From positions 1-31,052 of the forward strand of contig JAQUEL010000014.1 of the NCBI GenBank assembly GCA_028685295.1: a stretch of DNA of 31,052 nt, read 5' to 3'. Positions 15,579 through 24,028 of the stretch are shown piece after piece. How positions within the stretch are numbered: position 1 is the stretch's first letter; each line of letters begins with the position of its first letter. The notes under the pieces were generated by a model that had not been told where the DNA came from, ran no database searches, and was given only the letters and a program-made list of their open reading frames with translations. The stretch is from a bacterium. GTDB taxonomy: Bacteria; UBP13; UBA5359. A program made the translations under genes and the position numbers.

Positions 15579-16276
15579 AATTCGGGGTTGTAATCTTCCC
15601 CGGCTCTAACTGTGATTGTGATTGCCGCCGTGTGGTGGAGCAGGTCATGGAACAGCCGGTGGATTTAATCTGGCATGAAGCGGATTCTGTGGATGGATAC
15701 GATTGCATAATACTTCCCGGCGGCTTCTCTTATGGTAACTATTTGCGTGCCGGTGCTATAGCCAGCCACTCTCCGGTTATGGGAGCAGTGAAAAAGGCTG
15801 CAGCTGACGGCAAGCTGGTAATGGGCATATGCAACGGTTTTCAGGTGCTGGCGGAGGCCGGGCTATTGCCGGGTGTGTTGCAACGCAATAAAAACTTACG
15901 GTTTATCTGCAAATTCCTCCATCTCAAAGTTGAGCATAATAAGAGTGCCTTTACCAATGCCTGTAGCCCTGGGCAGGTCCTGCGCATTCCCATAGCTCAC
16001 GATGAAGGGAAGTATTATGTCGATACGAAGGTTCTAGCTGAAATGGAGGCGAAGGGGCAGGTTCTCTTCCGTTATTGCGATGCCGGCGGCACGGTTAGCG
16101 CTGAAGCTAATCCCAATGGTTCGTTGGGCAATATCGCCGGTATATGTAACCGGAAAGGCAACGTCATGGGTATGATGCCTTATCCTGAGCGTAGTGCGGA
16201 GGAAATCCTGACTTCGGCCGACGGCAGGCTCATCTTCGAATCCATGCTGAGACATCTGAGGCAGGTTTGGAAGTGA
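15575..16276 (+). CDS. purQ: FGAM synthase glutaminase subunit PurQ with altered catalytic triad
   Basis: A class I glutamine amidotransferase of 233 residues that feeds ammonia to PurL. FPGSNCD at the N-terminus and GICNGFQVL with nucleophile C86 are normal. The usual catalytic His-x-Glu of the family's MMPHPER motif reads MMPYPER here: Y203 is encoded by TAT at 16181-16183, while E205 is kept. The normally conserved [15 protein letters not shown] has Asn at position 55 in place of Asp (AAC at 15737-15739). With the histidine gone, the thiolate cannot be activated in the usual way, so glutaminase activity is in doubt even though the frame is intact and the gene is in its normal place. It overlaps purS by ATGA and is followed by a 95-base gap before purL. 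Confidence 0.94.
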   Translation: MKFGVVIFPGSNCDCDCRRVVEQVMEQPVDLIWHEADSVDGYDCIILPGGFSYGNYLRAGAIASHSPVMGAVKKAAADGKLVMGICNGFQVLAEAGLLPGVLQRNKNLRFICKFLHLKVEHNKSAFTNACSPGQVLRIPIAHDEGKYYVDTKVLAEMEAKGQVLFRYCDAGGTVSAEANPNGSLGNIAGICNRKGNVMGMMPYPERSAEEILTSADGRLIFESMLRHLRQVWK

Positions 16277-16371
16277 GGCATAAAGGCTTGAAGTAACATT
16301 TACAAACGAGCTCTAATCCTTAGTGCCTGACTTAAGAATCTTGCCATAATTCTTGCAAAAGAGGTAGAGTA

Positions 16372-18579
16372 ATGATTGAACCCAAAGTATATAGAGAGAT
16401 GGGATTGAATGATGTCGAGTATGCGCAGGTAATGAAGATACTTGGCCGCCATCCTAATTACACTGAGGTGGGTATGTACGCCGTCATGTGGTCTGAACAC
16501 TGCGGCTATAAGTATTCTCGGCCTGTGCTGAAACTCTTCCCGACCACCGGTCCCCGAGTTCTGCAGGGCCCCGGCGAGAATGCCGGCGCCGTGGATGTTG
16601 GCGATGGTATGGCTGTGGTCATGAAGATAGAGAGCCACAACCATCCCAGTGCCGTCGAGCCTTATGAAGGAGCAGCTACCGGTGTCGGCGGCATTGTCCG
16701 TGATATTTTCACTATGGGAGCAAGGCCCATGGCGGCATTGAATTCCCTGCGTTTTGGCGAATTGAGCGATGCTCGGACACGCTATCTCTTTGACAGGGCG
16801 GTTTCCGGCATAGCGGGTTACGGTAATTGTATCGGAGTGCCCTCCGTGGCCGGAGAAGTTTATTTTGATGATTCTTATGAAGGTAATCCTTTGATCAATG
16901 CTATGTGTCTCGGGCTGGTGAAAAGCGACAAGATTGCCCGGTCTTCAGCCAGCGGTGTCGGTAATCCGGTAATGTACGTGGGAGCCAAGACCGGTCGTGA
17001 CGGTATTCATGGAGCCACCTTCGCTTCGGTGGAATTATCGGATGAATCCGAGGAACGCCGTTCCCCTACTCAGGTGGGGGATCCCTTCACAGAGAAGCTT
17101 TTAATAGAGGCTACATTGGAAGCACTGAATACCGGGCACATTGTAGGTATTCAGGATATGGGGGCTGCCGGCCTGACTTGTTCTACTACTGAGATGGCAG
17201 CCAAAGGCGACAGCGGCATGGAAGTGGATATCTCCCTGGTGCCTCGTCGTGAGGAAGGGATGACTCCATATGAAGTCATGCTGTCTGAATCCCAGGAGCG
17301 TATGTTACTGGTAGCTGCTAAAGGACATGAGAATGAAGTCAAAGGCATTTTTGAGAAGTGGGGCCTTAATGCGGTAGTTATCGGTAGGCTGACTGATGAC
17401 GGTATTGTGCGTATCTATGATAACGGTGAATTGGCAGCAGAGGTTCCGGCCAAGTCTTTGGCTGAAGATACCCCCGTATACCATATGGATGCCAGAATTC
17501 CTGATTATATAGCCCAAGTGAGGCGCTTTGATAAAGATGAATTACCCCAAATAGAGGATTTCGAACCCATATTGGAGCTACTGCTTCGGCGGCATAATAT
17601 AGCCAGCAAAGAGTACATTTACAGGCAATACGACCATATGGCACAGATTAATACCGTCGTTCTTCCGGGTTCCGATGCGGCTGTGCTCAGGTTGAAAGGC
17701 ACAGGGCGCGGCTTGGCGGTTACTGTGGACTGTAACAGCCGCTATTGCTATCTGGATCCTTACATCGGCAGCGCTATTGCGGTAGCAGAGGCAGCTCGCA
17801 ACGTGGTCTGTTCCGGAGCTGAACCGGCAGCGGTTACCGATTGCCTCAACTTCGGCAATCCTGAGAAGCCGGAGATATTCTGGCAATTCCGCCAGGCGGT
17901 TGAGGGAATAAGCGCGGCCTGCCGTGCCTTTGGAGTGCCGGTAATCAGCGGAAATGTCAGCTTCTACAATGAAAGCCAGGGCATAGCTATCTATCCGACT
18001 CCAGCTATCGGTGTGCTGGGAGTCATAGAAAATATCGAGCGCCGGTGCACCTCATTCTTCAAGAATGACGATGATGCCGTAGTCCTGCTGGGCTTCAACG
18101 GCCCCGGCCTGGATGGGAGCGAATATCTCAAAGCGGCGCATGGACGGGTAGCCGGATGTCCCAGTCTGGATCTGGATAAAGAAAAGAGGTTGCAGGCCTG
18201 CTGCCTGGAGGCTATACGATCCGGCTTGCTGGCCTCGGCCCATGATATTGCGGAAGGCGGCCTGGCCGTTGCATTGGCTGAAAGTTGCTTCAATACAGAG
18301 GGTAGCCATGGTGTATCAGTGGAAATTTCCTCTGACGGACTGCGTCAGGATGATGCTCTCTTTGGCGAGGCCCAATCCAGGATACTGGTTTCCCTCGATC
18401 CGTCGAAGTTGGATAGTCTGATAAAGCTTGCTGCTGAGCATGATGTTCCTTTGATGGTGATCGGAGCAGTAGGTGGAAGCAACCTGATTATCGATTTGGA
18501 TGGAAGCAAGATCATAGATCTGAAGATAGAAAAAATAGAAAGTGCCTGGAGAGGTTCCATAGAGGAGGCGCTGGCCTGA
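16372..18579 (+). CDS. purL: FGAM synthase large subunit PurL (small-type)
   Basis: The synthetase subunit that converts FGAR, ammonia and ATP to FGAM. At 735 residues without a glutaminase domain it is the small PurL that works with PurS and PurQ. MWSEHCGYKYSRP (N-terminal linker and first active-site region), KIESHNHPSAVEPYEGAATGVGGIVRD, GIQDMGAAGLTCS and ISGNVSFYNES are all clear, and no key residue looks altered. GAGGT lies six bases before the ATG. In the upstream 95-base gap, TTGAAG and TCTAAT separated by 18 bases (around 16289-16318) could be a weak internal promoter. PurL can use free ammonia when the glutaminase is inactive, which matters here given the PurQ substitutions. Confidence 0.96.
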   Translation: MIEPKVYREMGLNDVEYAQVMKILGRHPNYTEVGMYAVMWSEHCGYKYSRPVLKLFPTTGPRVLQGPGENAGAVDVGDGMAVVMKIESHNHPSAVEPYEGAATGVGGIVRDIFTMGARPMAALNSLRFGELSDARTRYLFDRAVSGIAGYGNCIGVPSVAGEVYFDDSYEGNPLINAMCLGLVKSDKIARSSASGVGNPVMYVGAKTGRDGIHGATFASVELSDESEERRSPTQVGDPFTEKLLIEATLEALNTGHIVGIQDMGAAGLTCSTTEMAAKGDSGMEVDISLVPRREEGMTPYEVMLSESQERMLLVAAKGHENEVKGIFEKWGLNAVVIGRLTDDGIVRIYDNGELAAEVPAKSLAEDTPVYHMDARIPDYIAQVRRFDKDELPQIEDFEPILELLLRRHNIASKEYIYRQYDHMAQINTVVLPGSDAAVLRLKGTGRGLAVTVDCNSRYCYLDPYIGSAIAVAEAARNVVCSGAEPAAVTDCLNFGNPEKPEIFWQFRQAVEGISAACRAFGVPVISGNVSFYNESQGIAIYPTPAIGVLGVIENIERRCTSFFKNDDDAVVLLGFNGPGLDGSEYLKAAHGRVAGCPSLDLDKEKRLQACCLEAIRSGLLASAHDIAEGGLAVALAESCFNTEGSHGVSVEISSDGLRQDDALFGEAQSRILVSLDPSKLDSLIKLAAEHDVPLMVIGAVGGSNLIIDLDGSKIIDLKIEKIESAWRGSIEEALA

Positions 18580-18627
18580 TAGGCCGATATCCGGGCGTAT
18601 GGCGGTAGCCGGAGTGACGGTGGAATT

Positions 18628-20067
18628 ATGGATTTAAAAGAAGGCTGGCATGATGAATGTGGCGTTTTCGGGGTCTATTCTCCGGGCGCAGATGTAGCAA
18701 AGATGACATATTTCGGGCTTTTCGCGCTACAACATAGAGGGCAGGAGAGTGCCGGAATAGCCGTTGCAGATGGCAGGAGTATCTTGTTACATAAGGATAT
18801 GGGGCTTGTTACCCAGGTTTTTAAGGAAGATGTGCTGAATGGAATGAAAGGGTACATGGCCATCGGCCATGTGCGCTATGCTACTGTGGGTTCCAGCAAG
18901 CTGGCTAATGCTCAGCCGCTGATGATAGACAGGCCCGGCGGCCAGCTTGTGCTGGGACATAACGGCAGCATTATTAACGCTTCTATTTTGCGGGCTGAAA
19001 TGGAAGCTGCCGGAACAAATTTTGAAACGACTATCGATAGCGAGGTTATCGGTAAGATACTTGCCGATATGCCTGAATTGGCTTTGGAAGAGGCTGTTCC
19101 GGCCATGATGAGTAAAATCATCGGGGCATATTCTTTGGTAATGATGACTGAAAAAGCTCTTATCGGTGTGCGTGATCCTTACGGTGTGCGGCCGCTCTGT
19201 TTGGGCAGGATAAACGGCACCGGCTATGTCCTGGCCTCCGAGAGCTGTGCTTTACATGTAGTGGGCGCTACGTTCGAACGCGAGATCGATCCCGGTGAGA
19301 TTGTTTTCATTGACGAATCCGGATTACGCAGTTACAAGGTTGGTTCGCCTTCTCAGGCAAGCATGTGCATCTTCGAGTTTGTCTATGTGGCTCGGCCTGA
19401 TAGCCATATCAATGGGCAGTCGTTGCATCTAGCCCGGCGCCGTATGGGCCAATTACTGGCCAGGGAGCATTTTGCTGAGGCGGATATGGTCATACCTGTG
19501 CCCGATTCCGGCACACCGGCGGCTATCGGCTATGCCGAGGCTTCCCGCATACCCTTTGGCGAAGGGCTGATCAAGAATCGCTATATTGGGCGTACCTTTA
19601 TCCAGCCGGACCAACGTCTTAGAGATCTGGGCATTAAAATGAAGCTGACGCCGCTGCATGAAGCGCTGGTTGGTAAACGTATCGTGCTGGTGGATGATTC
19701 CATTGTTAGGGGTAGTACCAGCGGTAAGATTGTCAGGATGTTGAAGGAGGCCGGGGCTATCGAAGTTCATGTTCGCGTTAGTTCTCCGCCCATTAAATAT
19801 CCCTGTTTCTATGGCATCGATACTGCCGTACGTAAAGATCTGATCGCCTCCTCCAAAGAGGTGGAAGAGATAAGGCAGGAGATAGGGGCGGATAGTCTGG
19901 CTTATCTTAGTATGAGCGGCATGGTGGCGGCAATAGGGTGTGCCAGACATGAATTCTGTATGGCCTGCTTCAACGGCAAATATCCTGTACCTGTTCCCGA
20001 AAGAATCAGGCGGAGCAAATTTATCCGGAAAGGGCAGGAGAAGGATAATGAAGAGAAGAGGCTCTAG
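18628..20067 (+). CDS. purF: Amidophosphoribosyltransferase, Fe-S type with propeptide
   Basis: This is the committed step of purine synthesis: PRPP plus glutamine gives phosphoribosylamine. The first ten residues (MDLKEGWHDE) form a propeptide before C11, the N-terminal nucleophile of the class II glutaminase; GHVRYATVG, GHNGS and DSEVI complete that site, so the glutaminase looks functional. The PRTase half carries RIVLVDDSIVRGST, the PRPP-binding loop. Cysteines in SMCIFEF, YPCFYG and CARHEFCMACF match the four ligands of the 4Fe-4S cluster known from Bacillus PurF, which makes the enzyme oxygen-sensitive. The length of 479 is typical. It follows purL by 48 bases; its ribosome site (GGTGGA) is close to the ATG. 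A 97-base gap precedes purM. Confidence 0.96.
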   Translation: MDLKEGWHDECGVFGVYSPGADVAKMTYFGLFALQHRGQESAGIAVADGRSILLHKDMGLVTQVFKEDVLNGMKGYMAIGHVRYATVGSSKLANAQPLMIDRPGGQLVLGHNGSIINASILRAEMEAAGTNFETTIDSEVIGKILADMPELALEEAVPAMMSKIIGAYSLVMMTEKALIGVRDPYGVRPLCLGRINGTGYVLASESCALHVVGATFEREIDPGEIVFIDESGLRSYKVGSPSQASMCIFEFVYVARPDSHINGQSLHLARRRMGQLLAREHFAEADMVIPVPDSGTPAAIGYAEASRIPFGEGLIKNRYIGRTFIQPDQRLRDLGIKMKLTPLHEALVGKRIVLVDDSIVRGSTSGKIVRMLKEAGAIEVHVRVSSPPIKYPCFYGIDTAVRKDLIASSKEVEEIRQEIGADSLAYLSMSGMVAAIGCARHEFCMACFNGKYPVPVPERIRRSKFIRKGQEKDNEEKRL

Positions 20068-20164
20068 GATAGAGAACGTTTAAAAGCAAGGGATTCGTTT
20101 GTTAAGTTTAGGAGCCAAAAGATAGACAGCAGAGCTATAAGCAATACGGACAGGACTTGAAAGC

Positions 20165-21205
20165 ATGATAAAAAATCCAAAATTAACATATAAAGATGCA
20201 GGGGTGGATATCGAAGCCGGGAATGAGGCGGTGCGTCGGATAAAGCCCGCAGTGGAATCTACTCGACGGCCGGAAGTGTTGACCGGCATAGGAGGGTTCG
20301 GCGGTCTTTTTGCTGTGCCTGAACGCTATCGGCAACCGGTGCTGGTGTCCGGCACTGATGGTGTAGGGACCAAGCTGCAGGTTGCCTTTATGACCGGCAT
20401 ACATAATACTATCGGTATAGATGCAGTGGCCATGTGCGTCAATGATATTTTAGTTCAGGGTGCCGAACCGCTCTTCTTTCTGGATTATCTGGCGGTGGGT
20501 AAGCTGGACCCGGACCGGGTAGCCGATATCGTCGGCGGGGTAGCCGAAGGTTGCCGTCAGGCAGGTTGTGCCCTGATAGGCGGAGAAACCGCCGAGATGC
20601 CCGGCTTCTACCAGGATGATGAATATGATATAGCCGGCTTTGCTGTAGGTGCGGTAGAGCGTGATCAGATTATTGATGGCAGTACGATATCTTCAGGAGA
20701 TATACTAATAGGTTTGCCTTCTACCGGTCTGCATAGCAACGGCTATTCACTAGCCCGAAAAGTCTTATTCGATCTTAGCGGATATTCGGCAGACGATTAT
20801 GTAGATACGCTTGGGCAGACGGTCGGAGAGGCACTGATGGCCCCTACACGGATATACGTTCTTCCTGTTCTTGAGTTAATGCGTCAGGTCAAAATCAAGG
20901 CCATGGCTCATATAACCGGTGGTGGCCTGCTGGAAAATATCCCTCGTTCCTTCTCATCGGGATTGCAGGCTATCCTGAAAAAGGGCAGCTGGTCTGTGCC
21001 GCCGCTATTCCATCTCCTGCAGCAAAGAGGCGGGATTGAAGAGATAGAGATGTACCGCACCTTCAATATGGGGATAGGATTTGTTATAATAGTCGGTAAA
21101 GAGAGCGCCGGTTCTGCCATCAAGCGATTGCAGGAGCTGGGAGAGCCGGCCTGTGTAATCGGCGAGCTAAGCACCGGTGGAGAGGGTGTGGTTCTTGGCG
21201 CATGA
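20165..21205 (+). CDS. purM: AIR synthetase (phosphoribosylformylglycinamidine cyclo-ligase)
   Basis: It closes the imidazole ring, turning FGAM into AIR with ATP; it is a structural relative of PurL. Key segments are [60 protein letters not shown] and [13 protein letters not shown], all normal. The length of 346 residues matches the family. The ATG at 20165 has AGGA about ten bases upstream. The stop overlaps the purN start as ATGA, indicating coupled translation. Confidence 0.96.
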   Translation: MIKNPKLTYKDAGVDIEAGNEAVRRIKPAVESTRRPEVLTGIGGFGGLFAVPERYRQPVLVSGTDGVGTKLQVAFMTGIHNTIGIDAVAMCVNDILVQGAEPLFFLDYLAVGKLDPDRVADIVGGVAEGCRQAGCALIGGETAEMPGFYQDDEYDIAGFAVGAVERDQIIDGSTISSGDILIGLPSTGLHSNGYSLARKVLFDLSGYSADDYVDTLGQTVGEALMAPTRIYVLPVLELMRQVKIKAMAHITGGGLLENIPRSFSSGLQAILKKGSWSVPPLFHLLQQRGGIEEIEMYRTFNMGIGFVIIVGKESAGSAIKRLQELGEPACVIGELSTGGEGVVLGA

Positions 21206-21828
21206 GCAAGCTTATTCGGATGGGTGTATTGGTATCCGGATCAGGAACCATTCTTCAATCCTTTATAGATGCCGCTGCCAGGAATGAACTGGGGGCTGAG
21301 ATAGCGGTGGTTATCAGTAATCGGCCTGAATCTTATGCCCTGGAAAGAGCCGGGCAGAACGGTATACCGGTAGTGCTGATAGATAACCGCGACTATTCCG
21401 ACCGAGAGAGCTTTGAGCGTCGCATGATAGACGAATTGGATGCTCATGGTGTGGAGCTTGTATTTATGGCCGGTTTTCTCAGAGTGCTGACACCGTTCTT
21501 TGTGGAGCATTACAATGGTCGTTTAATAAATGCTCATCCGGCCCTGCTGCCGGCCTTTGGAGGAGCCGGTTTTTACGGCTCCAGAGTGCATAAAGCGGTG
21601 CTGGAGGCCGGAGTTAAGTTTAGCGGCTGCACGGCTCACTTTGTTACAGCTGAAACTGATGCCGGGCCTATTATCGCCCAGTCCATAGTAGAGGTAATGG
21701 ATGATGATACGCCGGAAAAGCTGGGAGCCAGAGTTCTTAAGGCGGAACATGCTCTCTACCCTAAGGTAGTACGTCTCTTTGCCGAGGGGCGGCTGAAGAG
21801 AGAGATGAATAGGGTAATAGTGATATAA
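21202..21828 (+). CDS. purN: Phosphoribosylglycinamide formyltransferase
   Basis: It transfers a formyl group from 10-formyl-tetrahydrofolate to GAR. The catalytic Asn and His are in [13 protein letters not shown] and the catalytic Asp is in [10 protein letters not shown]. The [26 protein letters not shown] segment is typical of one large bacterial clade. The phosphate-binding loop near the N-terminus reads SGSGTIL, with I17 (ATT at 21250) where many homologues have Asn; some lineages appear to share this change, so I do not treat it as inactivating. The length is 208. It overlaps purM by ATGA and is the last purine gene here; the usual purH and purD do not follow. Confidence 0.95.
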   Translation: MSKLIRMGVLVSGSGTILQSFIDAAARNELGAEIAVVISNRPESYALERAGQNGIPVVLIDNRDYSDRESFERRMIDELDAHGVELVFMAGFLRVLTPFFVEHYNGRLINAHPALLPAFGGAGFYGSRVHKAVLEAGVKFSGCTAHFVTAETDAGPIIAQSIVEVMDDDTPEKLGARVLKAEHALYPKVVRLFAEGRLKREMNRVIVI

Positions 21829-21872
21829 AAGTTAAAAAGCTGAATAGCTGCTAAAATGTGGAGGTGCGAATT

Positions 21873-22505
21873 ATGTTTAGAACCCTAACGTTGACTCTTA
21901 TAATCTTAACTTTCTTGACAGGAGCAGCATTGGCTGCGCCCGGTTTCGATGGCCCCACCGGACTATTTACCGTTCCTACGGCTGAAGTTGTGGGAACGGG
22001 CGATTTCTCTTTTGGCGTTAACTATAGAGATATAAATGACGGCATAGTAGCGGGTGTTATCAATTACGGTGCCGTAAATCGTTTGGAGGCAGGCATTGCT
22101 TTCTTCGATCCCGAAAATGGTGAGAGCAGCACCTGGGTTAATGCTAAGTATCTCCTTCTGGGAGCTTCGTCGGTTACACCGGCCGTAGCACTGGGTGTCA
22201 AAAATCTGACCTCTGCCAGAGATGTCAATGCCGAATTCTATGCTGTGGCCACTCAGCCCATAGCTTTGGCCAAGGCTACGCTGACTGCCGGGTTAGCCCT
22301 TTCCGGCAGCGATTCACGTCTCATCGCCGGAGCAACCGTGCCGGTCTTCCCTCGTATACAGGCGGTAGTGGAGCAGAATGAGGATATCAATCTGGGGCTG
22401 CGCTTTCAAGCGCCTCTGATACCTCTGAATATTGATCTGGCCGTTTTCGATTTGCTGGACGACAAAGATCTGGGTGTATCCGCCGGCTATACGTTGCGTT
22501 TCTAA
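21873..22505 (+). CDS. Secreted beta-rich protein, probable small outer-membrane barrel
   Basis: A 210-residue protein. The ATG at 21873 has GGAGG eight bases upstream; an in-frame GTG at 21858 overlaps that site and is unlikely. Residues 1 to about 21 are a clear signal peptide (MFRTLTLTLIILTFLTGAALA, likely cut after ALA). The mature start APGFDGPTGLFTVPTAEVVGTGDFSFG resembles the first strand of YjbH-like or related outer-membrane barrel proteins (a G-x-x-G-L-x-x-x-P-T-A pattern). The rest alternates polar and hydrophobic residues in short strands, and it ends SAGYTLRF, with a terminal Phe as in the barrel-assembly signal. Such a protein implies an outer membrane, though a surface-attached beta protein cannot be excluded. 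It follows purN by 44 bases, probably as a separate function at the end of the transcript. Confidence 0.72.
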   Translation: MFRTLTLTLIILTFLTGAALAAPGFDGPTGLFTVPTAEVVGTGDFSFGVNYRDINDGIVAGVINYGAVNRLEAGIAFFDPENGESSTWVNAKYLLLGASSVTPAVALGVKNLTSARDVNAEFYAVATQPIALAKATLTAGLALSGSDSRLIAGATVPVFPRIQAVVEQNEDINLGLRFQAPLIPLNIDLAVFDLLDDKDLGVSAGYTLRF

Positions 22506-22521
22506 ATTATCTGTTACCTAC

Positions 22522-22552
22522 GGCAGGAGTACGGCAATGCCGTGCTCCTGCC
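22522..22552 (+). terminator. Strong hairpin after the secreted beta-rich protein
   Basis: GGCAGGAGTACGGC pairs with GCCGTGCTCCTGCC around a three-base loop (AAT): 14 pairs including one G-T wobble, starting 17 bases after the stop codon. No T-run follows on either strand, so it is not a textbook intrinsic terminator. It may act as a transcript 3'-end stabiliser or an atypical terminator. Confidence 0.5.
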
Positions 22553-22609
22553 AAAATACGCTTACAATGCATAGCGCTAATATAAAATAGAGATGTTCAG
22601 GGGCCAGAA

Positions 22610-22734
22610 GTTCAACGTTCGACGTTTTCAGGCGACTGCTTAAGATTATGCTTATAACGCTGAACAGCGGATCGGGAACTGTGCCCATAGGGCACCAGCG
22701 TTGAACCGTGAACGCTGAACCTTGAACAGGGAAC
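22610..22734. repeat. Degenerate heptad repeats in two orientations upstream of corA
   Basis: From 22700 to 22734 five seven-base units follow one another: GTTGAAC, CGTGAAC, GCTGAAC, CTTGAAC, AGGGAAC. At 22610-22630 the same motif runs in the opposite sense: GTTCAAC, GTTCGAC, GTTTTCA. A hairpin GTGCCC-ATA-GGGCAC (22681-22695) sits between them. The region has no gene. The phased heptads with inverted halves look like a decayed short-tandem-repeat or inverted-repeat element. Confidence 0.7.
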
Positions 22735-22755
22735 TGCGCTCTGCGGACGCAGTTC
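22731..22755 (+). promoter_or_regulatory. Hairpin just upstream of the corA ribosome site
   Basis: GAACTGCG (22731-22738) and CGCAGTTC (22748-22755) form a perfect eight-base stem with a nine-base loop, ending 14 bases before the corA ATG and five bases before AGAGGG. It could influence translation of corA. It does not resemble the Mg2+ M-box riboswitch, which is much larger. Confidence 0.45.
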
Positions 22756-22769
22756 TTAGCAGAGGGCCA

Positions 22770-23732
22770 ATGCACAAGCTGATTCATATAGATAAGCAGG
22801 GAAACCTGCGTAAGGATCTGCCTTTATCCGAAATCAGCGAACTGATAGGCATCGAGGGCAATCTCGTCTGGCTGGATATTCTTCATCCAACCGAAGACGA
22901 TTATCTTATGCTGCAGGAAGAATTCGGGTTTCACCCTCTGGCTATCGAAGATACCAGGTCCGAAGAGCAGCGCCCCAAACTGGACGATTACAAGGACTAT
23001 CTATTTATCATCAGTAAATATGCCTTCCGCAACGAAGACGAGATTGGGGCTACGTTTCTATCCATCTTTGTCGGGCCGCGCTATCTGGTCACCGTTCATC
23101 AAAAGCGCATCAGCGCCGTCGAGAATGTTATTGCTCGCTGGGAGCGCTACGGCGAAATGCGGGCTGAAGGCGTCGCCTATCTTCTTTACGCTCTTCTCGA
23201 CAGCATCTTACAGGGCTATTTTCCTTTATTGGACGAGATCGACGATATGATGGACGATATAGAGGACCGCGTTCTCAGCGGTCAGGGGCATGACATCATG
23301 GATGATATCTTCAAGACCAAGAAGAAGATGCTGGTGCTGCGTCGTACCATCAGTCCTCTGCGCGATGTGGTAATGAGTCTCATTCGAACGGAGGAGAGCT
23401 TTCTCAGTTCCAAGAGCCGGATATACTTCAGCGATGTCTATGATCATATCATCCACATAACCGATACTCTGGATTTACACCGTGATCTGGCCAGCGGTGC
23501 CATGGATGCCTACCTCTCCACTATTTCCAACCGCCTCAACGATATCATGAAGGTCCTGACCTCCATGGCTACAATTCTGGGTGCTTTAACGCTTATCTCC
23601 AGCGTTTACGGCATGAACTTCCGCTATATGCCGGAACTCCGCTGGCACTACGGTTATTTCTACCTGCTGGGCTTCATGGCTGTAGTCGCTGTAGTTCTGG
23701 CCTATTATTTCAGGCGGAAAGAGTGGTTGTAA
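22770..23732 (+). CDS. corA: CorA family magnesium/cobalt transporter
   Basis: A pentameric inner-membrane channel for Mg2+ (or Co2+, or other divalent metals in some members). Of 320 residues, the first 250 or so form the cytoplasmic funnel (WLDILHPTEDDYLML, HPLAIEDTRSEEQRPKLDDYKDYLFII), rich in acidic residues such as LDEIDDMMDDIEDRVL. The last 65 hold two membrane helices (MATILGALTLISSVY and FYLLGFMAVVAVVLAYYF) joined by YGMNFRYMPEL, which contains the diagnostic GMN motif. The basic tail RRKEWL fits. The start is taken as ATG 22770 with AGAGGG just upstream; an earlier frame opening at 22722 is made only of the heptad repeats. Confidence 0.95.
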   Translation: MHKLIHIDKQGNLRKDLPLSEISELIGIEGNLVWLDILHPTEDDYLMLQEEFGFHPLAIEDTRSEEQRPKLDDYKDYLFIISKYAFRNEDEIGATFLSIFVGPRYLVTVHQKRISAVENVIARWERYGEMRAEGVAYLLYALLDSILQGYFPLLDEIDDMMDDIEDRVLSGQGHDIMDDIFKTKKKMLVLRRTISPLRDVVMSLIRTEESFLSSKSRIYFSDVYDHIIHITDTLDLHRDLASGAMDAYLSTISNRLNDIMKVLTSMATILGALTLISSVYGMNFRYMPELRWHYGYFYLLGFMAVVAVVLAYYFRRKEWL

Positions 23733-23740
23733 TAGCCGTG

Positions 23741-23926
23741 CGCATGATAGAAAATAAAATTGTGGAATTTAAAAAAGAGCGAAATAGTGCCTTTGCGGCA
23801 ATTACTCGGGCGCGTCGTTTTCTTTATATCTCCTACCCCCAAAATAAAACAATGCCGTGGATGGCGCTAGAGCAAAAGCCTTCGCAGTTTTTAAAAGATT
23901 TAGGGTTGATATGGGAAGAAGCATAA
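23741..23926 (+). pseudogene. C-terminal fragment of a UvrD/Rep-type helicase (remnant)
   Basis: This short frame encodes FAAITRARRFLYISYP, the classical helicase motif VI region of superfamily 1 UvrD-like helicases (VA(I/L)TRA...LYLSYP), followed by MPW and PSQFLKDLGLIW, as in the tails of such helicases. Everything upstream of motif VI is missing. The first 60 bases are A-rich, unlike the neighbouring genes, and the frame begins inside the end of corA, so I read it as a gene remnant left by a deletion. It is not part of the intact pcrA 3 kb away, whose own motif VI is different (YVGLTRAKEQIYL). Confidence 0.68.
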
Positions 23927-24028
23927 ACGTAAAACAGGTATGTGGTAAGTAATTCCTTGATAAAGCATCTGTGTTTATTACAGAGATATATGCAGCAAGT
24001 ATATGTTGATTAAAGGGAGCAGTAAACT

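Noticed and set aside
21247-21252. PurN Thr-Ile in the phosphate loop as an inactivating change
   Set aside because: The catalytic Asn, His and Asp are all present, and the same loop variant appears to exist in other lineages, so it was not raised to a finding.
22522-22552. Textbook Rho-independent terminator
   Set aside because: The stem is strong, but an A-rich stretch follows it and there is no T-run on either strand, so it is listed only with moderate confidence.
22610-22734. CRISPR-like array
   Set aside because: The units are seven bases, degenerate and contiguous, with no unique spacers and no cas genes nearby.
22731-22769. Mg2+-sensing M-box riboswitch before corA
   Set aside because: The leader is too short and has only one simple stem; the M-box is a large multi-helix RNA.
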